From an uncultured Lactobacillus sp. (GTDB lineage Bacteria > Bacillota > Bacilli > Lactobacillales > Lactobacillaceae), in contig CAMLMR010000002.1 in assembly GCA_946481335.1 (NCBI GenBank), positions 1 to 63,294 of the forward strand: DNA of 63,294 nucleotides. The letters are read 5' to 3'. Below are positions 19,894 to 31,702 of this stretch, piece by piece. A model generated the notes under the pieces. The model was not told where the DNA came from. It did not search any database and worked only from the letters and a program-made list of their open reading frames with translations. The translations under genes and the position numbers were made by a program. Position 1 is the stretch's first letter. Every line of letters begins with the position of its first letter.

Positions 19894-20862
19894 ATGTTAG
19901 GTGATAAAATTACCGCAAGAGCACATACAAATATTGCCTTAGTTAAGTACTGGGGAAAAGAGAATGAAGAATTGATTATTCCTGCAAACAGTAGCCTATC
20001 GCTTACACTTGATGAATTTTATACTGATACAAGTGTTCAATTTGACGAAACACTACAATCTGATGAAGTGACGCTAAACGATAAAACCGTTGAAGATATT
20101 AAAATAACTAACTTCATGAATATCATCAGAGAAAAAGCTAACATTCCTTATTTTGCAAGAATAGAATCAACCAATCACGTCCCTACTTCTGCTGGGCTGG
20201 CATCATCTGCATCAGCTTACGCAGCACTATCTGCAGCCGGTAGCAAGGCTGCTGGACTTAATCTAAGTGAAAAAGAACTATCTAGATTAGCTAGACGCGG
20301 TTCTGGTTCAGCAACACGATCAATCTTTGGTGGTTTTGCAGCGTGGAATAAAGGAGATGATGATGAAACTTCATACGGATACAGTATTGAGGACCCTGTA
20401 AAGATGGATATTAACATGATAGCCATTATTCTTGATAATCAACCTAAAAAGATTAGTAGTAGAAAAGGAATGAAAATTTCCATCGAAACTTCCCCCTACT
20501 ATAATAGTTGGATTGAACAAACAAAAGCTGATTTCAGAACCATTTCAGATGCAATCAAAAATAATGATTTCACAACCTTAGGTAAAACAGCAGAGTTAAA
20601 TGCGATGAGAATGCACTCGCTAACACTTAGCTCTGATCCTTCATACTTATACATAAATTCTGACAGTATTGAAGTAATCAACATGGTAAAAGAATTAAGG
20701 GAAAATGGAATTGAATGTTATTACACAATGGATGCTGGCCCAAATGTCAAAATCATTTGCCGAAACAATAACATTAATGCAATTACTAAAAAGCTCTCAT
20801 CTAGATTTGACGAAAATCAAATTAAGGTATCTGGACCTGGTGAGGGAATAAAGTATCTATAA
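19894..20862 (+). CDS. mvaD: Diphosphomevalonate decarboxylase
   Basis: ARAHTNIALVKYWGKENEELIIPANSSLSLTL; VPTSAGLASSASAYAAL; RRGSGSATRSIFGGFAAW. Confidence 0.97.
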   Translation: MLGDKITARAHTNIALVKYWGKENEELIIPANSSLSLTLDEFYTDTSVQFDETLQSDEVTLNDKTVEDIKITNFMNIIREKANIPYFARIESTNHVPTSAGLASSASAYAALSAAGSKAAGLNLSEKELSRLARRGSGSATRSIFGGFAAWNKGDDDETSYGYSIEDPVKMDINMIAIILDNQPKKISSRKGMKISIETSPYYNSWIEQTKADFRTISDAIKNNDFTTLGKTAELNAMRMHSLTLSSDPSYLYINSDSIEVINMVKELRENGIECYYTMDAGPNVKIICRNNNINAITKKLSSRFDENQIKVSGPGEGIKYL

Positions 20863-20883
20863 AATCGAAAGGACTAATTTAAA

Positions 20884-21954
20884 ATGATTTCTGTAAAAGC
20901 ACCCGGAAAACTATATATTGCCGGTGAATATGCCGTTGTCGAAAATGGATACCCTGCAATTATTGTTGCAATCGATCAATATATTACTGCCAATATTAGC
21001 GAATCCGAAAACAATGTTGGTGTTATTTATTCGAAGCAATATCAAGATGAAAAAATCGAATGGATTTACGATAATAATCAAATTAATCTACTAAACAGCA
21101 ATAGTTCTTTCGGATATGTAATTTCAGCAATGGATACATTTGAAAAATACATTGAAGAATTAAGCATTAGTCACAAAGTATATAACATCGATATTGATAG
21201 CAACTTAAATAGCGAAGATGGTAAGAAGTATGGACTTGGATCATCAGCTGCTGTAACCGTTGCGACAATTAAAGCATTAAATGAGTTATATAACTTAAAT
21301 TTGAGCAAAACTAAGATTTTTAAATTAGCATCCATTGCACATCTCACCATTCAGGGTAATGGTTCATTGGGAGATGTTGCAGCAAGTAGTTTTGGTGGAT
21401 GGATTGCATATAGCTCATTCGACAAGAAATGGTTGGCTAATCAAACTGATCTTAAATTATTAATGGAACAAGATTGGCCTAATCTAATGATTAAACCACT
21501 TACCCCTCCTTCTGATTTGAAATTATTAATTGGATGGACTGGAACACCTGCTTCAACATCTAACTTATTAAAGAGCGTTGAATCATCATCAAATGTAGAA
21601 CAATACAATCAATTTTTGAATAAAAGTAAGCATTGTATCAATAAGATGATTGATGGATTTCAAAATAAAGACATCGATGTTATCAAGCAACAAATCAATG
21701 AAAACAGAAACATCATTCTTGAATTAGCAAACTTCACCGGTATCAATATTGAAACCGATAAATTACAACGCCTATGTGAAATTGTGGAAGAATATAACGG
21801 ATCTGGAAAGTCTTCAGGGGCTGGTGGTGGTGATTGTGGAATTGCTATTCTAGACAAACAATCACCAATTAAAGATATAGAATCAGATTGGATAGAAAAT
21901 GGTATTGTTCCCCTTCACTTACATGTTTACTTAGAACAGGAGGCATATAATTAA
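20884..21954 (+). CDS. Phosphomevalonate kinase
   Basis: VKAPGKLYIAGEYAVVENGYPAIIVAID; KYGLGSSAAVTVATIKAL. Confidence 0.95.
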   Translation: MISVKAPGKLYIAGEYAVVENGYPAIIVAIDQYITANISESENNVGVIYSKQYQDEKIEWIYDNNQINLLNSNSSFGYVISAMDTFEKYIEELSISHKVYNIDIDSNLNSEDGKKYGLGSSAAVTVATIKALNELYNLNLSKTKIFKLASIAHLTIQGNGSLGDVAASSFGGWIAYSSFDKKWLANQTDLKLLMEQDWPNLMIKPLTPPSDLKLLIGWTGTPASTSNLLKSVESSSNVEQYNQFLNKSKHCINKMIDGFQNKDIDVIKQQINENRNIILELANFTGINIETDKLQRLCEIVEEYNGSGKSSGAGGGDCGIAILDKQSPIKDIESDWIENGIVPLHLHVYLEQEAYN

Positions 21955-22992
21955 ATGGTAAGTATACAATCTCACAGAAAAGACGAACATGTCTCTCTGG
22001 CTATCAAATTTTATGATAAAGACAGTCATGCTGGTTTTGATCAATTAAGATTCATACACCAGGGAATTCCTGAGATTAGTTTTGATGACATTGATATATC
22101 AACAAAACTTGAAGATATATCAATGGATTTTCCCATCTACATTGAAGCAATGACTGGTGGAAGTGAATATACAAAGAAGCTTAATGAAAAACTTGCAAGA
22201 ATCGCCCAAAAAACAGGGATTGCAATGGCCACCGGTTCTCAAAGCGTCGCTCTAAGAGACAACAGTGTTTCTCCCTCATTTGAAATTGTTAGAAAAACAA
22301 ACCCAAATGGCATTATTTTCTCTAACCTAGGAGCATCTGCAACTACTGACAAGGCTATTGAAGCTATAAAAATGATGGATTCTAATGCAATTGAAATCCA
22401 CATTAACACACCGCAAGAAATGGTTATGCCTGAAGGTGATCGTACCTTCAAATGGATTGATAATATTAAATCAATTCAATCTGATATAGAATGCCCTGTA
22501 ATTGTTAAGGAAGTTGGTTTTGGAATGTCTAAAGAGACTATTCAACAATTAGTGGATGCTGGTATCAAGAACATAAATATCAGCGGTAAAGGTGGTACAA
22601 ACTTTAGTCAGATTGAAAACTATCGTAGAAAAAAGCAAGAAATGGATTACCTAAAAGACTGGGGACAAACGACTGTCGAATCACTTCTAGAAGCACAACC
22701 ATTTAAGAATAAAGTTAACATTATTTCCTCCGGCGGAATCAGAACACCACTCGATGCAGTTAAAGCAATGGCATTGGGCGCAAACTCAGTTGGAATTGCT
22801 GCCCCTATCCTATATTCACTAATAAAAAATGGTGAAGAAGAAACAGTTGAATTTATTAACGAATTTATTTATGGTATTAAATCAATAATGACGATGTTGG
22901 GAACTAAGTCTATTTCTGATTTACAAAGTGAAAAAATGATACTAAGCTCCGATCTTTTATCATATGTGCACCAGAGAGGACTTCCCTATTAA
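21955..22992 (+). CDS. fni: Type 2 isopentenyl-diphosphate delta-isomerase
   Basis: RKDEHVSLA; EAMTGGSEYTKKLN; ATGSQSVAL; GKGGTNFSQIEN. Confidence 0.96.
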   Translation: MVSIQSHRKDEHVSLAIKFYDKDSHAGFDQLRFIHQGIPEISFDDIDISTKLEDISMDFPIYIEAMTGGSEYTKKLNEKLARIAQKTGIAMATGSQSVALRDNSVSPSFEIVRKTNPNGIIFSNLGASATTDKAIEAIKMMDSNAIEIHINTPQEMVMPEGDRTFKWIDNIKSIQSDIECPVIVKEVGFGMSKETIQQLVDAGIKNINISGKGGTNFSQIENYRRKKQEMDYLKDWGQTTVESLLEAQPFKNKVNIISSGGIRTPLDAVKAMALGANSVGIAAPILYSLIKNGEEETVEFINEFIYGIKSIMTMLGTKSISDLQSEKMILSSDLLSYVHQRGLPY

Positions 22993-22994
22993 TT

Positions 22995-23023
22995 AAGCAA
23001 GCGGTTTCTGCTTGCTTTTTTTC
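22995..23023 (+). terminator. Terminator after fni
   Basis: aagcaagc-ggtttct-gcttgctttttttc. Confidence 0.85.
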
Positions 23024-23092
23024 TTTTATTTCAATAAGTTAAAGTAAATTTATACTTTTAACTAATATCATTAATAAAACCATTTAAGCACT

Positions 23093-23126
23093 AAAAAAAA
23101 GACCCCTGCATTTAAGCAGAAGCCTT
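23093..23126 (-). terminator. Terminator of TcaA-like gene
   Basis: Minus-strand GGCTTCTGC-TTAAAT-GCAGGGGTC (with G-U pairs) then T8. Confidence 0.7.
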
Positions 23127-23138
23127 AATTTTTAAAAT

Positions 23139-24626
23139 CTAATCATCGTCATCATCATGAGTATCGTAATCTTTCAACTTACTTACGTCATGAAGAGTTT
23201 GGAACTTAAGTAATCCATCTACTTTCTTCATATTAGAAGTTAACTTAAAGATTTGGATATGATTATGACTATCACCATTGTCATCAGGTACTTCAAAAGT
23301 ATATTTGAATGTGGCAGTAACGATTGAGTGATCACCTGCAGGTACGACTGAATTTACAGTAGAATCGATATCTACAGTGTCATATTTGTCATTATTAATT
23401 TGTTCTTCTTGTAGTTTAACCCAGTTGATGAAATCTTTAGCGTCCTTACTGTCCGAACCATTAACGAAATAATCACTAGGATCAAAATCATTATTATCGT
23501 TTACTGCTGAACTAAGGTCGTTGGTAAAATTATTAACTAAATCTGATGCGTCATCCTTATCAACTGCACCTGGATAGTTCAAGCTAATTTCTTGTCCATC
23601 GTCACTTTCACTAACATGGTATTTATCTGATTTGATTGATTTACCATCACTATGCATTACACCAAAAATGTACATAGCAGAAGAGAATTCCCTATCAGAA
23701 ACCTTAAATTCACCAGAATCATTGCTTGTACCAATCTTTTTATCGTTGATATAGATATCTGCGTTTGGACCAGCATTAATTGTAAACTTAATAGTCTTTA
23801 ATGGCATATTAACATTATCATTACTATCTAGGAATATGTTTTGTTGATTAACAACCTTCTTACCAGATAGTGTTTTAGAAACTGAGATATTGTAATCACC
23901 TGGTAGAATTCGACCTAAACTAAATTCTGTATTAGAATCACCAGTTTGGCCAAGCTTATTACCATTTAATGAAACATCAGAAGAGTTTTCACTAGTTGTG
24001 ATACTTGGGACAACTGGTTTCACCTTAATTTGATAATTAGGGAAAATCAACCATTTATGGCCATCTTCAACATATGAGAAGTTTCCATCTTTACTAGAAC
24101 CTGATGTACTTAGTTGGTTCTGTAATTCTTCAAGTTCATCGTTATTCTTATTCATATGTTTTGATAAAGGTGCCATTGTGCTGTCACTAACAGTGACCCT
24201 ATCATCCGTTGATTCAAAGTATGAATCAGTATTTTGATCACTTGTTAGAGATGTCATCGCACGATCTAAAACAGCACTTTTTGAATAATAGTGATTACCA
24301 AAAAGAAAACCAATAAATGCGATTAATACTACCGCAGCAACCGAAATACCAATAATTAAATTTCTGGTTTGGTTTTTCTTGCTTTTCTTAAAATTATTTT
24401 TGGCAGCTCTGATTCTTCCATTGTTTAATGATTGTTGGCTGGTGTTGCTATTGTTATTGTTTTGTGGTTGTTGATATAAGTTATCAGTATTTGGTGAACT
24501 GTTTTGAGCTGATTGATTTGATGAACCAGCTAAGTCTGTTTCTAGCTTTGCACCACAGTTATGACAAAATACTTCATCAAGCTCTACTTTGGTACCACAA
24601 TTTTGACAAAATCTAGATTCCCCCAT
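23139..24626 (-). CDS. TcaA/YvbJ-like zinc-ribbon membrane protein with PEGA-like repeats
   Basis: FCQNCGTKVELDEVFCHNCGAKL, one TM, extracellular repeats around DVSLNGNKLG and DIYINDKKIG. Confidence 0.75.
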   Translation of the reverse strand: MGESRFCQNCGTKVELDEVFCHNCGAKLETDLAGSSNQSAQNSSPNTDNLYQQPQNNNNSNTSQQSLNNGRIRAAKNNFKKSKKNQTRNLIIGISVAAVVLIAFIGFLFGNHYYSKSAVLDRAMTSLTSDQNTDSYFESTDDRVTVSDSTMAPLSKHMNKNNDELEELQNQLSTSGSSKDGNFSYVEDGHKWLIFPNYQIKVKPVVPSITTSENSSDVSLNGNKLGQTGDSNTEFSLGRILPGDYNISVSKTLSGKKVVNQQNIFLDSNDNVNMPLKTIKFTINAGPNADIYINDKKIGTSNDSGEFKVSDREFSSAMYIFGVMHSDGKSIKSDKYHVSESDDGQEISLNYPGAVDKDDASDLVNNFTNDLSSAVNDNNDFDPSDYFVNGSDSKDAKDFINWVKLQEEQINNDKYDTVDIDSTVNSVVPAGDHSIVTATFKYTFEVPDDNGDSHNHIQIFKLTSNMKKVDGLLKFQTLHDVSKLKDYDTHDDDDD

Positions 24627-24648
24627 GATTTATTCCCCCTAATTGAAA

Positions 24649-25443
24649 TTAAGCTGTTAGTGACTTAAAGAAAACAATAAAGAACACAATAATTAATGAT
24701 AAGTGAGCTAATAATAGAACATATAACTTATCAAACTTGTTTGAGTTTTGACCATCAATAATTGCGTAAGTGAAACCAATTAGGTCATTAATTACAACAA
24801 ATAGGAAGATAAACATGTTCAATGGTAATGCTAGAAGACCACCAATTAGTAGGAATAAGAACATGATAGCTGATAACATAACTGAAATATTAGTGTATGC
24901 AGCTAATTTGTTAATGAATTCGAAGAAATAAGTCTTTTCACCAGTACCAGCAACTGCAAAAGCTCTGAAACCGTAAGCTAATGCAACGAAAGCAACAATC
25001 ATTAATACTGAGAATAATTCAACTTTACCTGCACCATCACTTACTAGTTTTTCGAATATGCTATCGATTGATGATGCTGTATCACCACCAAGACCACTTG
25101 AAGCAAGGTCAATTGCACCGTTTATCTTTGAAGTGATTAACATAACAGATAAAATAGAAAATACTGCACTGGCAATAAATGAAGTTAAACCAAAGTATTT
25201 GTTTGAAGCCTTTCCACTTAGTGAAGGATGTTTAACACTATCCCAGAACCACTTGAAGAAATCCTTAGTATAGTTCTTAGCTTGTTCTGCGCTTTGGTTA
25301 GGAACAACGTTTTGATTAGGTGCACTATTAGTATTTACACTCTCTGATTGTAATTTTTGCACAATTTGTGTTCCACACTTTGGACAAAACTTAGCTCCTT
25401 CCTTTAATTGGTTACCGCACTTAGGGCAAAATTTTGCGCTCAT
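24649..25443 (-). CDS. Zinc-ribbon multi-pass membrane protein
   Basis: FCPKCGNQLKEGAKFCPKCG then several TM helices; adjacent to the TcaA-like gene. Confidence 0.75.
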   Translation of the reverse strand: MSAKFCPKCGNQLKEGAKFCPKCGTQIVQKLQSESVNTNSAPNQNVVPNQSAEQAKNYTKDFFKWFWDSVKHPSLSGKASNKYFGLTSFIASAVFSILSVMLITSKINGAIDLASSGLGGDTASSIDSIFEKLVSDGAGKVELFSVLMIVAFVALAYGFRAFAVAGTGEKTYFFEFINKLAAYTNISVMLSAIMFLFLLIGGLLALPLNMFIFLFVVINDLIGFTYAIIDGQNSNKFDKLYVLLLAHLSLIIVFFIVFFKSLTA

Positions 25444-25478
25444 AGATATACCTCCAAAAAATATGTAATAAAATAAAC

Positions 25479-25487
25479 ATTATACCA
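25479..25487 (-). promoter_or_regulatory. Extended -10 promoter for zinc-ribbon gene pair
   Basis: Minus-strand TGGTATAAT upstream of ggaggt-ATG. Confidence 0.5.
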
Positions 25488-25555
25488 ATATTAATAATAA
25501 TATGTCTTTATTTAATTATCTTATACCATTATAAATTAAGAATTAAATAAATAAC

Positions 25556-25587
25556 AAAAAAAGACTGTATATTATAATACAGTCCTC
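25556..25587 (-). terminator. Terminator of rsmF
   Basis: Minus-strand GACTGTAT-TATA-ATACAGTC then a T run. Confidence 0.8.
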
Positions 25588-25596
25588 ACAAATATA

Positions 25597-26940
25597 TTAA
25601 TCTACGTTAAATCTTAATCCTTTAGGGAAGAAGTTTTTAATGGTACCATTTACCACCTTACCAAAGCCAATTGGTTGGTTTTTACATACTAATTGATACC
25701 ATCCCTTCTTAATATCCTTATCACAAGCAACAACATCCCCATGGACATATTGCTTCCAGTCGTCTACAGAGATATCAAGACAGTTAATTACTTCATCGCT
25801 GTGCAATGCTAATGCTAATGCGTAGCTAGGTTCAAAACGTTTCTTTTTAATTGTTCCCAGATGTAATCCTGGACGCATTACCTTTAGTCCCTTTAAATCT
25901 GGAAGAGAATTATCAAAGGTATATAATTGATCACCAAACAAAATTAGGTGTTTTGGATCAAAGTTGTTTAGATTATCATCCTTAAATTCATTCCATAGTT
26001 TCTTGTCATCAGCAGATAGGTTGCTTTGAAGACGACGCTTAATCTTTTTGGCATTCCCTTCTTCGTTGCTGGTTAACTTAGATACGAAATGGCCTTCACC
26101 TTTAAAATGGTTAGGGAATAATCTTACCGTATTGGTTAACTCTTCATCACCATCTGACCATTCAGGTTTACCACTTAGCATCCCTTCATATTTCTTAATT
26201 GGGTCAATGGAGAAATCATAGGTGTTTTTCATCCATTCAACAATTTGTTCGTCTTCTTCTGGAGCAAATGTACATGTTGAGTAAATTATCTTCCCACCTG
26301 GTTTTAACATCTTAACGGCTTGTTCAATAATCTCTCTTTGGCGAGTGGCACATTGACTGGGATAGTCTGCATTCCAGTATTGAATAGCATCGTTATTCTT
26401 TCTAAACATCCCTTCACCAGAACATGGTGCATCGATTAGAATCTTATCGAAGAAACGTGGAAAATGTTTAGCTAAGTTATTGGGATTTTCGTTTAATATC
26501 AATGCATTTCTAATTCCAAATCGTTCGACGTTTTCTACTAGTACCTTCGCACGCTTATGATCAATTTCATTAGTAACTAGTAATCCTTGATTTTTCATGT
26601 AACTAGCAACGTGAGTAGTCTTCCCACCAGGTGCAGCACATAAGTCTAATACATAGTCACCAGGTTTAATATTAGCTACTTCCCCTACATACATCGCACT
26701 AGGTTCTTGAGAATAAATGGCACCGCTTTGATGTTCAACACTCTTACCATTAACATCCCCATAGTATCCATATTGACAATACTGAATGGATTCGTTGTCG
26801 GGTTCTTCTGGCATATGTTCCTTTAATGGATTAATTCTAAATCCAGGATTAGTTTCATTATCTAAACTGGTAAAGAATGACTCTGCATCGTCTCCCAGTA
26901 ATTTTTGATATTTTGTTTTAAAATCGTTTGGTAATTGCAC
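25597..26940 (-). CDS. rsmF: RsmF/NSUN-family rRNA m5C methyltransferase
   Basis: DLCAAPGGKTTHVA; DAPCSGEGMFRKN; YSTCTFAPEEDEQ. Confidence 0.93.
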   Translation of the reverse strand: MQLPNDFKTKYQKLLGDDAESFFTSLDNETNPGFRINPLKEHMPEEPDNESIQYCQYGYYGDVNGKSVEHQSGAIYSQEPSAMYVGEVANIKPGDYVLDLCAAPGGKTTHVASYMKNQGLLVTNEIDHKRAKVLVENVERFGIRNALILNENPNNLAKHFPRFFDKILIDAPCSGEGMFRKNNDAIQYWNADYPSQCATRQREIIEQAVKMLKPGGKIIYSTCTFAPEEDEQIVEWMKNTYDFSIDPIKKYEGMLSGKPEWSDGDEELTNTVRLFPNHFKGEGHFVSKLTSNEEGNAKKIKRRLQSNLSADDKKLWNEFKDDNLNNFDPKHLILFGDQLYTFDNSLPDLKGLKVMRPGLHLGTIKKKRFEPSYALALALHSDEVINCLDISVDDWKQYVHGDVVACDKDIKKGWYQLVCKNQPIGFGKVVNGTIKNFFPKGLRFNVD

Positions 26941-27026
26941 GAGATTACTCCTTTTGCATTGACTTACATTTTTTAATTAGTTAACATATTACTATTATAT
27001 TTTTTTAAAAGAGGTGAAACAACTAC

Positions 27027-27833
27027 ATGGATAAGAAACTTATCGCAATTGACCTTGATGGAACTACTTTAAATAGCGAGTCAAAGGTTTCACAAAAAAC
27101 TATTAACACTTTAAATAAAGTAATTGATTTGGGTCACGTTGTCAATATCGTATCAGGACGTCCACCACGTTTGATTACAGACATCTATAATCAAATTGGT
27201 TTAGATAATCCCCTAATCAGTTTCAATGGTAGTCTTGGCTATAATCCATTAACTGAATGGAACAAGGCTTATGAATACAATATTAATCGTGATATCGTCT
27301 TTGACGTTTTACAACAAGACAAAGACCTAGGTATTAACTTAATGGCCGTTGAAGGTAAAGAACTATTCTTGGCTAACCGTGAAGCAAATGATGAAGTTGG
27401 TTTCTTCCCAACTAGTCTTAAGCCTTCCGAATTTATTACCCAAGAAAACCTAACTGAAAATCCGATCTGCTTAACCCTACAAATCGAACATAATAAAATG
27501 GATAAATTCATTAACTATGTTGATCAAAACTACGGTGATACTCTTGAAATTTCACCTTGGGGTGGTCCTGATTCAATCGTTGAATTAGCATCTAAGGATG
27601 TAAGTAAAGAAACTGGACTAGAAGTACTATCTGATTACTACAATATTGACCAATCTAATATCATTGCTTTTGGTGATGAATTTAATGACGAAACAATGTT
27701 GAAGTATGCGGGATTAGGTGTTGCTATGAAGAATGGTCAACCTAAGATTAAAGAATTAGCCGATGACGTTACAAAATATGATAACGACAATGACGGTTTA
27801 GCCCGTTACTTAGACGAATACTTTGAATTATAA
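27027..27833 (+). CDS. Cof-type HAD-IIB hydrolase
   Basis: AIDLDGTTLNSES; VSGRPP; FGDEFNDETMLKYAGLGVAMKNG. Confidence 0.93.
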   Translation: MDKKLIAIDLDGTTLNSESKVSQKTINTLNKVIDLGHVVNIVSGRPPRLITDIYNQIGLDNPLISFNGSLGYNPLTEWNKAYEYNINRDIVFDVLQQDKDLGINLMAVEGKELFLANREANDEVGFFPTSLKPSEFITQENLTENPICLTLQIEHNKMDKFINYVDQNYGDTLEISPWGGPDSIVELASKDVSKETGLEVLSDYYNIDQSNIIAFGDEFNDETMLKYAGLGVAMKNGQPKIKELADDVTKYDNDNDGLARYLDEYFEL

Positions 27834-27866
27834 AAAGACTTGAGATAACCTCAAGCCTTTTTTATT
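27832..27866. terminator. Bidirectional terminator between HAD gene and glpK
   Basis: aaaaagacttgag-ataac-ctcaagcctttttt. Confidence 0.8.
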
Positions 27867-27870
27867 TTGT

Positions 27871-29385
<1,515 letters not shown>

Positions 29386-29392
29386 TCAGTTA

Positions 29393-29581
29393 TTATTTTT
29401 CGTCGCTCTTTAATTTACCTGCAACACTATAGTTACTCTTCTTCATTTCGTTTAACACGATGTGAACGTGTTCTGCTGGTGCACCAGTGTTCTTTACAAT
29501 TGCACTGGTTACATCTGCAACAAGTCCCTTTAATTGTTCTTCGTTTCTTCCTTCGATTAAATCAATATGTACTAATGGCAT
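29393..29581 (-). CDS. 4-oxalocrotonate tautomerase family protein
   Basis: Start at ATG 29581 gives M-PLVHIDLIEGRNEEQLKGL, placing Pro at position 1 after Met removal. Confidence 0.9.
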   Translation of the reverse strand: MPLVHIDLIEGRNEEQLKGLVADVTSAIVKNTGAPAEHVHIVLNEMKKSNYSVAGKLKSDEK

Positions 29582-29698
29582 AATCATTCTCCTAACCTGT
29601 AATTTTATTTTGATTATACTTTAGATACTTATATATTTCAATTTTTTAAAAGTTTAATGTACAATTATAGAAATGAAACTAACGAGGGAGTGTTTACC

Positions 29699-31129
29699 AT
29701 GCCAAAGTTTCCACAGTATGATGCATGTACTAGTATTTTAGTTGGTAAGAAAGCATCTGTTGACTGTTCTACCATGATTGGTCGTAACGAGGATTGCAAA
29801 GCAACCTGGCCAAAACATTTTGTTGTTCATCCTCATAAGGAGTACAAAGAAAAACCAGTGTTTAAAGCGCAAGAAAATGACTTTACAATGGAATTACCCA
29901 CTGTTAGGGGTAAATACACTGCTACACCAGAATGGACTAATAAAGAGGGATTATTTGAAGAAGAAGGTATTAATGAATACGGTGTCGCAATGAGCGCCAC
30001 TGAAAGTGCCTATTCAAATAGTTATGTATTAGGATACGATCCACTCATTGAAGATGGAATTAGTGAAGCATCAATGGTTACTGTTGTCCTACCATACGTA
30101 AAAACAGCTCGACAAGGGGTTAAACGCCTTGGTGAAATTGTTTCTAAGTATGGTGCCAGTGAAAGTAACGGAATCTTATTCTCTGATGAAAATGATGTTT
30201 GGTATTTTGAAATTGGTTCCGGTCATCACTGGGTTGCGATGCGGATCCCAGATGATTGCTATGCAGTCGTATCAAATCGTCTAGCAATTCAAAACATCGA
30301 CTTTGATGATCCTGACAACTTTATGTGGTCAGATAACATCATTGAATTCGTTAGAAAAAATCACTTAAATAACTCTAATAATGGTGGTTTTAACTTCCGT
30401 GAAATTTTTGGAACTAGAAGTGAATCTGACTTATACTACAACAACCCGCGTGTTTGGTATGGTCAACTCATGTTCAATCCAGAAATCAAACAAGATCCTG
30501 AATCACATGACCTACCATTTGTTAGAAAACCAAGTCGCTTAATTTCAGTTCAAGACGCTAAAGACTTCTTAGCATCACACTACCAAGGAACACCTTTTGA
30601 TCCAGTTGGTAAAGGTAGCCGTGAAGACAAAACTAGATATCGTCCGATTAGTTTAGCTAAAGCTCAAGAATCTCACGTATTACAAATCCGACCTAACTTA
30701 CCAATTGAAGTTGGTGGCATTCATTGGTTATCAATGGGAGTTGCTGCCCAAAGTGTCTTCGTACCTTTCTTCGCCGGAATCAAAGATACTCCGCTAGAAT
30801 ACAAGATTGGTAAATTAACCTATGAACCAAAATCAGCATATTGGATTTTCAAATTAACAGGTGTGCTATTAGATCCTCACTACAACGCCTTCGTTGATAT
30901 TGTTGGTGATGTCCAAGAAAAACTCAACATCTACTTCCAACAAAAGATTAACGAAGCTGATGTCAAAGCAACTGATTTAGCACCTCAAGAAGTTACTGAT
31001 TTTGTCACAAAGATTAGTAATGAATGTGCTGAATATGCAATGGATAGTTACAGACATCTATCGTATGAGTTAATCTCACAATCAACTGACTACTCCAAAT
31101 TAAACTACAATACCGACGAAAACCTATAA
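29699..31129 (+). CDS. pepD: C69-family dipeptidase PepD
   Basis: DACTSILVGKKASVDCSTMIGRNED. ATG 29699 preferred, giving a short propeptide before the Cys. Confidence 0.92.
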   Translation: MPKFPQYDACTSILVGKKASVDCSTMIGRNEDCKATWPKHFVVHPHKEYKEKPVFKAQENDFTMELPTVRGKYTATPEWTNKEGLFEEEGINEYGVAMSATESAYSNSYVLGYDPLIEDGISEASMVTVVLPYVKTARQGVKRLGEIVSKYGASESNGILFSDENDVWYFEIGSGHHWVAMRIPDDCYAVVSNRLAIQNIDFDDPDNFMWSDNIIEFVRKNHLNNSNNGGFNFREIFGTRSESDLYYNNPRVWYGQLMFNPEIKQDPESHDLPFVRKPSRLISVQDAKDFLASHYQGTPFDPVGKGSREDKTRYRPISLAKAQESHVLQIRPNLPIEVGGIHWLSMGVAAQSVFVPFFAGIKDTPLEYKIGKLTYEPKSAYWIFKLTGVLLDPHYNAFVDIVGDVQEKLNIYFQQKINEADVKATDLAPQEVTDFVTKISNECAEYAMDSYRHLSYELISQSTDYSKLNYNTDENL

Positions 31130-31132
31130 ATT

Positions 31133-31162
31133 AAAGGATGGCTTAATCGCCATCCTTTTTTT
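31133..31162 (+). terminator. Terminator after pepD
   Basis: aaaggatggc-ttaatc-gccatcctttttttt. Confidence 0.85.
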
Positions 31163-31165
31163 GTA

Positions 31166-31197
31166 CAAAAAAAGAGCAACGCATAAGCGTTACTCTT
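31166..31197 (-). terminator. Terminator of rplS
   Basis: Minus-strand AGAGTAACGC-TTAT-GCGTTGCTCTTTTTTT. Confidence 0.85.
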
Positions 31198-31219
31198 CAT
31201 TTTAGATATAAATTTTATC

Positions 31220-31576
31220 TTAACGACGACGTGCTTCTTTAATACGAGCAGCCTTACCATGACGTTCGCGTAAGTAGTATAGCTTAGCACGACGTACGGC
31301 ACCACGACGAGTTACTTCTAACTTAGCAACACGTGGTGAGTGTAGTGGGAAGATACGTTCAACACCTACACCTGAAGTGATCTTACGAACAGTGTAAGTA
31401 GCTTGGATACCTGTACCGTGGCGTTTGATAACAACACCTTCGAATACTTGGATACGTTCGTTGCTACCTTCAACAACCTTTACAGATACCTTAACAGTAT
31501 CTCCGGCTCTAAATTCTGGAACATCACTCTTTAGTTGTTCCGCGTTAATCTTTGAGATTAATTCGTTTTGACGCAT
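31220..31576 (-). CDS. rplS: Ribosomal protein bL19
   Basis: [55 protein letters not shown]. Confidence 0.97.
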   Translation of the reverse strand: MRQNELISKINAEQLKSDVPEFRAGDTVKVSVKVVEGSNERIQVFEGVVIKRHGTGIQATYTVRKITSGVGVERIFPLHSPRVAKLEVTRRGAVRRAKLYYLRERHGKAARIKEARRR

Positions 31577-31702
31577 AATATAACATCCTCCAACTAGCAT
31601 TCTTGTCTTTATTTATTGCAACAGCGGAATACCGTTTTTATTTAACTATAAAAATAGTCAATTAGAATACTAACATAACCATAAAAACTTGTAAAGACTA
31701 TT

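Noticed and set aside
29657-29698. Upstream 14-codon extension of pepD (MYNYRNETNEGVFT)
   Set aside because: The SD-like gaggga precedes ATG 29699; the extension is not expected for C69 peptidases.
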